DNA of 64,000 nt, taken from NCBI GenBank assembly GCA_964646605.1, contig CAZYEX010000107.1, positions 17,807 through 81,806 of the forward strand. Reading direction: 5' to 3'. The notes below the pieces were generated by a model. That model saw only the letters and a program-made list of their open reading frames with translations. It was not told the origin of the DNA and searched no databases. Below are positions 59,637-64,000 of the stretch, one piece after another. Source of the DNA: SBAX01 sp964646605 (lineage in GTDB: Bacteria > Planctomycetota > Phycisphaerae > UBA1845). A program made the position numbers and the translations under genes. Position 1 is the first letter of the stretch, and the number at the start of each line of letters is the position of its first letter.

Positions 59637-60041
59637 TCACCCCGAGTTGCGGACGAAGGCGGCGTATTCCTTGGCGGCCATGAGGGACTTGATCGGTTCT
59701 ACGGAGTCGGCCTTGATCTTGACCATCCACCCTTCCTCGAAGGCGTCGTCGTTGACCAGTTCGGGATGATCGGTAAGGGCCGTGTTGACCGAGACGATCG
59801 TGCCGCTGATGGCGGTGAAAATCTCGGCCGTGGCTTTCACCGACTCCACTTCGCCGAGGACGTCGCCGACCGTGACCTTGGCCCCCACCTCGGGCAGCTC
59901 CACGTAAGTGATGTCGGTCAACTCGTCGGCGGCGTGCTGGGTAATCCCCACGGTCACCATGTTGTCATCCGACAGAAACCACTCGTGCGTTTCACTGTAC
60001 TTGCGATCGATTGGAGCCTTCATGGTCATGTTTCGCTTCAT
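59637..60041 (-). CDS. gcvH: glycine cleavage system H protein
   Basis: A 134-residue lipoyl carrier. The lipoylated lysine is Lys69 in GEVESVKATAEIF. Other family marks are HEWFLSDDNMVTVGITQHA, LTDITYVELPEVG and LVNDDAFEEGWMVKI. It shuttles the aminomethyl group of glycine between GcvP and GcvT. gcvT lies 45 bases upstream on the same strand; the gcvP genes are not in the window. Confidence 0.97.
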   Translation of the reverse strand: MKRNMTMKAPIDRKYSETHEWFLSDDNMVTVGITQHAADELTDITYVELPEVGAKVTVGDVLGEVESVKATAEIFTAISGTIVSVNTALTDHPELVNDDAFEEGWMVKIKADSVEPIKSLMAAKEYAAFVRNSG

Positions 60042-60086
60042 CGTACTTCGCCGATTCGAGCGGCCGCGCCGCGCTCCCCGGCGGAC

Positions 60087-61187
60087 TTAGCGCGGTCGTT
60101 TGTAGAACGGCAACTTCACGACCCGCGCCGCAACCCGCTTTCCGCCCACCTCAACCTCTAGCTTCGTGCCTTCCGCCGACGCCTCGGCGAGGACGGAAGC
60201 CATGGCGATGCTCTTGCCCAACGTCGGGCTGAGCGTCCCGCTGGTCACCTCACCGACGGCGGTAGGGCCACGATAAACCGCAAAGTGCTGCCGGGCAATC
60301 CGCCGCCCCTCCACTTCAAGGCCCACCAGACGGCGAGTCAAGCCCCGCTCGTTCACACGCCGCAGGGCGTCGCCGCCGATGAAATCCTTGGTGAGGTCGA
60401 CGCACCAAGCCTGTCCCGCGGTGAGGGAATCCACGTCCTCGCTGAGTTCATGGCCGTAAAGTGGCATAGCGGCTTCGATCCGCAAGGTGTCCCGAGCCCC
60501 CAAGCCCGCCGGCTTGATCACTCTGTGCGGGTTTTCCACGGTGCCGAGCAACCGCGGGATGAGCGGTTTGACCAGCACCGCAGGCAGGACGATCTCCAGT
60601 CCGTCCTCGCCGGTGTAACCGCTTCGATAGGTGACGACCTGCAAAGGCCCCAGGTCGCGGACTGTAAAGTGGTACCGTTTGAGGGAAGAAAGATCGCTCC
60701 CGGCGATGTCCTTGGCCAGTTCCAAAGTCTTTGGCCCTTGACAGGCGATCATGCCCGTGGCCAGGGTCTCGTCCACGATTTGCACGCCCGTGCCCTCGGC
60801 ATGGCGATGGAGCCAGGCGACGATCTTCGTGCGATTGGAGGCGTTGCAGACCATCCCCCAGTGGCCGGTGAACCGCGAGACGATCACGTCGTCGAGGATC
60901 CCGCCGTCTTCACGACACACGTGGGAGTAGAACGACCGTCCCGGCTCGGCCCCGGCCAGGTTGCGAGTGCAGACGCGGTTGAGCAACGACTCGGCGCCGT
61001 CGCCGATGAACCTCAGGCGGCCCATGTGCGAAACGTCGAAGACGCTGCACGCGGTGCGCGTGTGGTTGTGCTCCTCGACGATGCCCGCATACTGCACGGG
61101 CATCTCCCAACCCGCGAACTCCACCATGCGCGCCCCGCGCTCCACGTGGATGTCGTACAGCGGCGTTTTCAGAAGACCGTCGGTCAT
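60087..61187 (-). CDS. gcvT: aminomethyltransferase (glycine cleavage T protein)
   Basis: A 366-residue T protein that moves the methylene group from the H-protein arm to tetrahydrofolate and releases ammonia. Motifs: GARMVEFAGWEMPVQYAG, SVFDVSHMGRLRF (with the catalytic Asp region), VCNASNRTKIVAWL, YRSGYTGEDGLEIVLP and GLGARDTLRIEAAMPLYGHE. GAGGGACG precedes the ATG. A good promoter lies 60-88 bases upstream. I see no glycine riboswitch in the leader. Confidence 0.97.
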   Translation of the reverse strand: MTDGLLKTPLYDIHVERGARMVEFAGWEMPVQYAGIVEEHNHTRTACSVFDVSHMGRLRFIGDGAESLLNRVCTRNLAGAEPGRSFYSHVCREDGGILDDVIVSRFTGHWGMVCNASNRTKIVAWLHRHAEGTGVQIVDETLATGMIACQGPKTLELAKDIAGSDLSSLKRYHFTVRDLGPLQVVTYRSGYTGEDGLEIVLPAVLVKPLIPRLLGTVENPHRVIKPAGLGARDTLRIEAAMPLYGHELSEDVDSLTAGQAWCVDLTKDFIGGDALRRVNERGLTRRLVGLEVEGRRIARQHFAVYRGPTAVGEVTSGTLSPTLGKSIAMASVLAEASAEGTKLEVEVGGKRVAARVVKLPFYKRPR

Positions 61188-61246
61188 CGTCCCTCACGCA
61201 CAAGCTCTGACGTTCGCGGCTCGGCCGCGTCTCGTCACCGCGCGCT

Positions 61247-61275
61247 ACGGTATGGAGGGTTCGGCGAAGTGTCAA
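61247..61275 (-). promoter_or_regulatory. promoter for the gcvT-gcvH operon
   Basis: Minus-strand TTGACA (61275-61270), exactly 17 bases, then TACCGT (61252-61247). Transcription would begin near 61240, giving a leader of about 53 bases. Confidence 0.6.
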
Positions 61276-61591
61276 ACCGACCCGCGGGGATGCCCGCGGC
61301 GGCGCGGCGCGGGTCGCACGGCCTGGCGAAAACAGCCCACGAGTGCGAGCACCCTCGTCGTCGGGGAGGGCAAAGATTCTCTTTGCAGGGGCAACCCAAC
61401 GACGCTCTTCGCCGGAGAGGGCAAAGATTGTTGATGCCGGGGAACGCAAAGATCCTCATGGGTTTGTGCTTAGCGGTTTTCGCCCCAGCCGGGGCGCAGG
61501 ATTGTAGCCACGGGTGAAATCGCGCAGCGATGAAACCCGTGGATAGGAAGAAGAAAGAAAACCTCGCCCCACCCGGGGCGGTTTCCGGGAT
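61276..61591. other. gene-free region with palindromic repeats
   Basis: No gene seen. It has the 17-nt GCAAAGATTCTCTTTGC hairpin (61370-61386), degenerate copies at 61421 and 61446, a CCACGGGT/ACCCGTGG stem (about 61508-61542), and GCCCCAGCCGGGGC near 61480-61497. Confidence 0.65.
61370..61386. repeat. 17-nt hairpin GCAAAGATTCTCTTTGC, copy 2
   Basis: Identical over 17 bases to 30345-30361 and preceded by the same GAGG, but 31 kb away. Confidence 0.85.
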
Positions 61592-63985
61592 CTACGCGTC
61601 GGTGAATTCCGCGACTTTCAGCTCCTTCGCCCACGCGATGAGCTTGATCCGGTTGATGAGTTCGAGTCGCTTGCCGGTAGCAAATTCGCGTGCCTCCGCA
61701 GTGAAATCCGCGCTCGTCACGAGATCGCCGCGAGTAATCGTTTGGTTGTGAGTAATCTCGCCGAACAGTTTCTGTAGCTCGGGCCGTCCAACGCGCGCGG
61801 CAGTGTGTTTACATTGTACCGCGACGCGATCCCGCACAGGCCCGTTAGTTTTTTCCGCAAAAATATCAATGCCGCGATCGTGGCTACCGCCGACGAGCTT
61901 GACGTGATATCCGGCGGACTTATAGACCTCAGCGACTAATTCTTCGAATTCCCGATCGTCCATGTTGGCCAACACCTTCTTCGGTACGCTCTGACTAGTG
62001 GCTCTTCGCTTGGGTCGAGCCTTGAGTTTTTCGAAGAGCGAGAAGAACTCCTCTTCGGAAAGCCCCATCGCTTCGTCAGGTTTGTTCCCGTCGATCACGT
62101 GCGTGAAAAGTCGTCGCCGTTCCGCCAACTTCTGCAGTATCCGTTCTTCGATCGTGTCTCTGCAATAGAAGCGGCGGGCAAACACCTTGTTTTTCTGGCC
62201 GATCCGATGTGCGCGCTTTACAGCCTGGTCCTCTACCGCCGGGTTCCACCACCGGTCAAAGAGGAAGACATAATTCGCGGCTTGTAGATTGAGTCCCAAG
62301 CCGCCCACCTTGTATTGCAACAACATTGTGTTTACGGCGGGGTCCTCTGAGAATGCCTTCTTCCCGGCATCTCTATTCCGCACTTCTCCGTGCATCTCGA
62401 CCACGTTGCAACATGCCGGAAGTCTCCTTTTGAGATGCTTAAGCCCGAAAGGCTCCGAAACGAACTGGGAGAAAATGAGAAGTTTACGCCCGCTTTCAAT
62501 AATCTCTTTGAGGTCCTCGGAAAGCCGCTCCATTTTGCAGCTTTCTCCGCTGGCCGGTTCGAAGTTACATATTTGCATGAGCTTCTGAATTAACACGAAT
62601 ACGTGTTGCACGGAAATCGAGTCGCCCTTCTCGTTCAGTTCGATAACACCCTCTTCCTCCGCTCGGTCGTAGACCGCTCGCTGGCGGTCGTCGAATTCGA
62701 CCTCGACGTCCTTCTCATCTTTCTCCGGCAGCTCCGGCAGAACTTCCTCAACGCGTCGGCGTTTCAGGTAGGGGGCGATACGATCGCGCACATGACTCAC
62801 GTCGTTGGATCGCAACAGACCGGGTCGAAGAAACCCGAAGATCGAAACGACATCGTCGGTCTTTGTCTCCAGGGGAGTTCCGGTTAGGGCCCATCTGCGA
62901 ACCCCGACGAGAGCCTTGACTGCCTTAGCTGTCTCGGATCCCGGACTCTTTATTCGCTGCGCCTCATCGATGATAATGAGGTCGTGCGAGCCGCAGCGCT
63001 CGCCCTTCGTAAGCCATTCGGCTTCGCGCGCCAGTTTTTCATAGCTGATGATCTTCACGGCCACGTTCGGCATGGCCCACTTCAGGAACTGTTGTGTGTC
63101 GTGGGTTGCTTCGAGAAGGTTGGGCAACGCGTTCGGCCACCACTTATCGATCTCCTCGCGCCAAGTGCTAAAGAGGGCTTTGGGACATACAACCAAGAGA
63201 CGTTCGATCCGGTGCTCCCGCCACAATAGGCGCGCTGCGATAATCGCTTGCATGGACTTTCCAAGTCCCATCTCGTCTGCCAGCAAAGCGGTTTCGTTCC
63301 TTCGGAGCCAATCGATGCCAATGACCTGGTACGCATGTGGTGTCTCCGGGAGTCCTAGGCTCGCATCGGACAATTGTTCGTGGATCGGCGGCGTCAGTAT
63401 CCAACGCAAACGATCCTCGAGCGTAACGGTCTCATCCTCGAGCGTTGGACGGTCTTCCCGCCGAACGGGATCCAAGCGGACTGTCGGCGCTTCATGGTGG
63501 GACTTCGGTGCTCCGAACAAGCTCCTTTCCCGCCGGGCGCGCAAAAAGGAGAACTTGGTGATGACCTCCGACCGAAGCAAGAGATCGACCGTATTGACAC
63601 GCACGTCTTGGATGCCGATCAGAGCTACGCTGTGCAGACAGGGAATGAAATCGACAGCAACAGTCTTGACCTGCGTGCAAAGGCGCGACGCGACGGTAAA
63701 ACCATGCACCGTTGGCACCAGTGTATCGCGGCGCACTGAGTGGGCCTCGGCAAGAAGGCGAAGCGCACTTTCGGCGACGTGTCCGATGCTCGCGTGGATC
63801 CGAAGTTGACTCAGCGGGATTGAATTAACGACGCAGAGTTCCCAAAGCGCGCGAAGAATCGACGAGCATGTCCCGTTCGTAGTTGAAGGTTGAAAAAGAT
63901 GGTGGCGGCTCGATCCTATCCGTTGTGTAGGCGGGTAGGGTTGTGAATTCTTTAAGGAGCCACCACCATGAAGCAAGGATACCAA
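61592..63985 (-). CDS. SNF2-family helicase fused to an Mrr-like restriction endonuclease domain
   Basis: Up to 797 residues. The middle is a SNF2 ATPase: Walker A DEMGLGKSMQA, DEAQ box IIIDEAQRIKSPGSE, WALTGTPLETK, then the second RecA lobe with LLQYKVGGLGLNLQAAN and AVKRAHRIGQ. The last 110 residues are an Mrr-type PD-(D/E)xK nuclease: FEELVAEVYKSAGYHVKLVG, the catalytic Asp in DRGIDIFA and Gln-x-Lys in VAVQCKHTA, and a DLVTSADFT segment. This architecture suggests DNA-cutting defence. The frame opens at TTG 63985, but the first 50 residues (Gly, Ser and Pro-rich) overlap the start of a plus-strand gene and are doubtful; the true start is probably between 63739 and 63880, unless the 5' end was disrupted. 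Confidence 0.88.
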   Translation of the reverse strand: MVSLLHGGGSLKNSQPYPPTQRIGSSRHHLFQPSTTNGTCSSILRALWELCVVNSIPLSQLRIHASIGHVAESALRLLAEAHSVRRDTLVPTVHGFTVASRLCTQVKTVAVDFIPCLHSVALIGIQDVRVNTVDLLLRSEVITKFSFLRARRERSLFGAPKSHHEAPTVRLDPVRREDRPTLEDETVTLEDRLRWILTPPIHEQLSDASLGLPETPHAYQVIGIDWLRRNETALLADEMGLGKSMQAIIAARLLWREHRIERLLVVCPKALFSTWREEIDKWWPNALPNLLEATHDTQQFLKWAMPNVAVKIISYEKLAREAEWLTKGERCGSHDLIIIDEAQRIKSPGSETAKAVKALVGVRRWALTGTPLETKTDDVVSIFGFLRPGLLRSNDVSHVRDRIAPYLKRRRVEEVLPELPEKDEKDVEVEFDDRQRAVYDRAEEEGVIELNEKGDSISVQHVFVLIQKLMQICNFEPASGESCKMERLSEDLKEIIESGRKLLIFSQFVSEPFGLKHLKRRLPACCNVVEMHGEVRNRDAGKKAFSEDPAVNTMLLQYKVGGLGLNLQAANYVFLFDRWWNPAVEDQAVKRAHRIGQKNKVFARRFYCRDTIEERILQKLAERRRLFTHVIDGNKPDEAMGLSEEEFFSLFEKLKARPKRRATSQSVPKKVLANMDDREFEELVAEVYKSAGYHVKLVGGSHDRGIDIFAEKTNGPVRDRVAVQCKHTAARVGRPELQKLFGEITHNQTITRGDLVTSADFTAEAREFATGKRLELINRIKLIAWAKELKVAEFTDA
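63899..63969 (+). promoter_or_regulatory. stem-loop that would bury the ribosome site and start codon
   Basis: ATGGTGGCGGCTC (63899-63911) can pair with GAGCCACCACCAT (63957-63969) at 12 of 13 positions. The right arm covers the end of the AAGGAG ribosome site and the first two bases of ATG 63968. Transcripts from upstream would be poorly translated. Confidence 0.5.
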
Positions 63986-64000
63986 GTCGCGGATCGTCGG
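63968..64000 (+). CDS. 3'-truncated gene at the window edge, unidentified
   Basis: A strong AAGGAG stands 7 bases before ATG 63968 and the frame is open to the end (MKQGYQVADRR). Eleven residues are too few for assignment. The buried ribosome site and the placement beside a doubtful helicase 5' end would suit a transposase gene of an insertion element, but nothing here proves it. Confidence 0.5.
   Translation, partial: MKQGYQVADRR

Noticed and set aside
61188..61246. Glycine riboswitch in the gcvT leader
   Set aside because: The predicted leader is only about 53 bases and lacks the tandem aptamer core.
1..64000. tRNA and rRNA genes
   Set aside because: I looked for T-loop GGTTCGAAT-type motifs with matching stems and for conserved rRNA segments by eye and found none; a covariance scan would be decisive.

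Overview
The window is GC-rich, gene-dense bacterial chromosome that I assign to a planctomycete (Planctomycetota), most likely an uncultured lineage. No rRNA or tRNA gene is present to confirm this. The case rests on gene families that are typical of that phylum: repeat-expanded secretins, a DUF1571 protein, a protein opening with the 'ANRRNARQSTGPKT' motif, secreted proteins with 'DxNxNGVPDECE' repeats, IPTL-CTERM-like C-termini, and many short palindromic intergenic repeats.

Region by region: 0-10 kb holds two giant secretin-family genes in tandem, followed by a small lipoprotein. 10-18 kb has recG and a LysM lipoprotein (minus strand), a large secreted metalloprotease and a MacB-like permease. 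18-28 kb holds metabolism and transport: prpB and a citrate/methylcitrate synthase, moaC coupled to an exported amidohydrolase, a polyprenyl diphosphate synthase, a cation/proton antiporter fused to a PTS EIIA-like domain, and a DUF1571 lipoprotein. 28-30 kb has a methyltransferase-thrC pair. 30-42 kb has a beta-helix surface protein, a GbsR/MarR repressor with a clear promoter and operator, an NDUFA9-like dehydrogenase, the nfeD-nfeD-floA membrane operon, a di-haem cytochrome lipoprotein with a Tat-exported RidA-like protein, and an RRM protein. 42-48 kb has an M23 peptidase, a PAS histidine kinase, enolase and an FtsB-like division protein. 49-55 kb is an accessory stretch with a Phd/RelE toxin-antitoxin pair, a kelch protein, a DUF4258/DUF2283 module whose DUF4258 gene is frameshifted, and a probable multicopy family gene in a repeat-flanked cassette. 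55-61 kb has a metallo-beta-lactamase-fold hydrolase, a parvulin-like foldase lipoprotein, and a gcvT-gcvH-UbiA-DUF362 run. The right end holds a SNF2 helicase fused to an Mrr-type nuclease and the first codons of an unidentified gene.

The strongest candidate for an unusual system is the secretin pair. One protein has about 13 N-type modules plus a complete secretin pore. The preceding one has about 17 such modules, no pore domain, and runs off the left edge. Ordinary GspD/PilQ secretins carry two to four N domains, so this suggests a very long periplasmic channel or sleeve. The second theme is repeats: at least ten dispersed palindrome families crowd the gene-free stretches, and two loci share the same order of flanking repeats with and without the gene between them. 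A third theme is regulation: several genes have a -10 box 6-9 bases before the start codon and no Shine-Dalgarno sequence, which suggests leaderless transcripts.

Functions are from my own reading of motifs. No database search was run. Promoters and operators are inspection-level calls.
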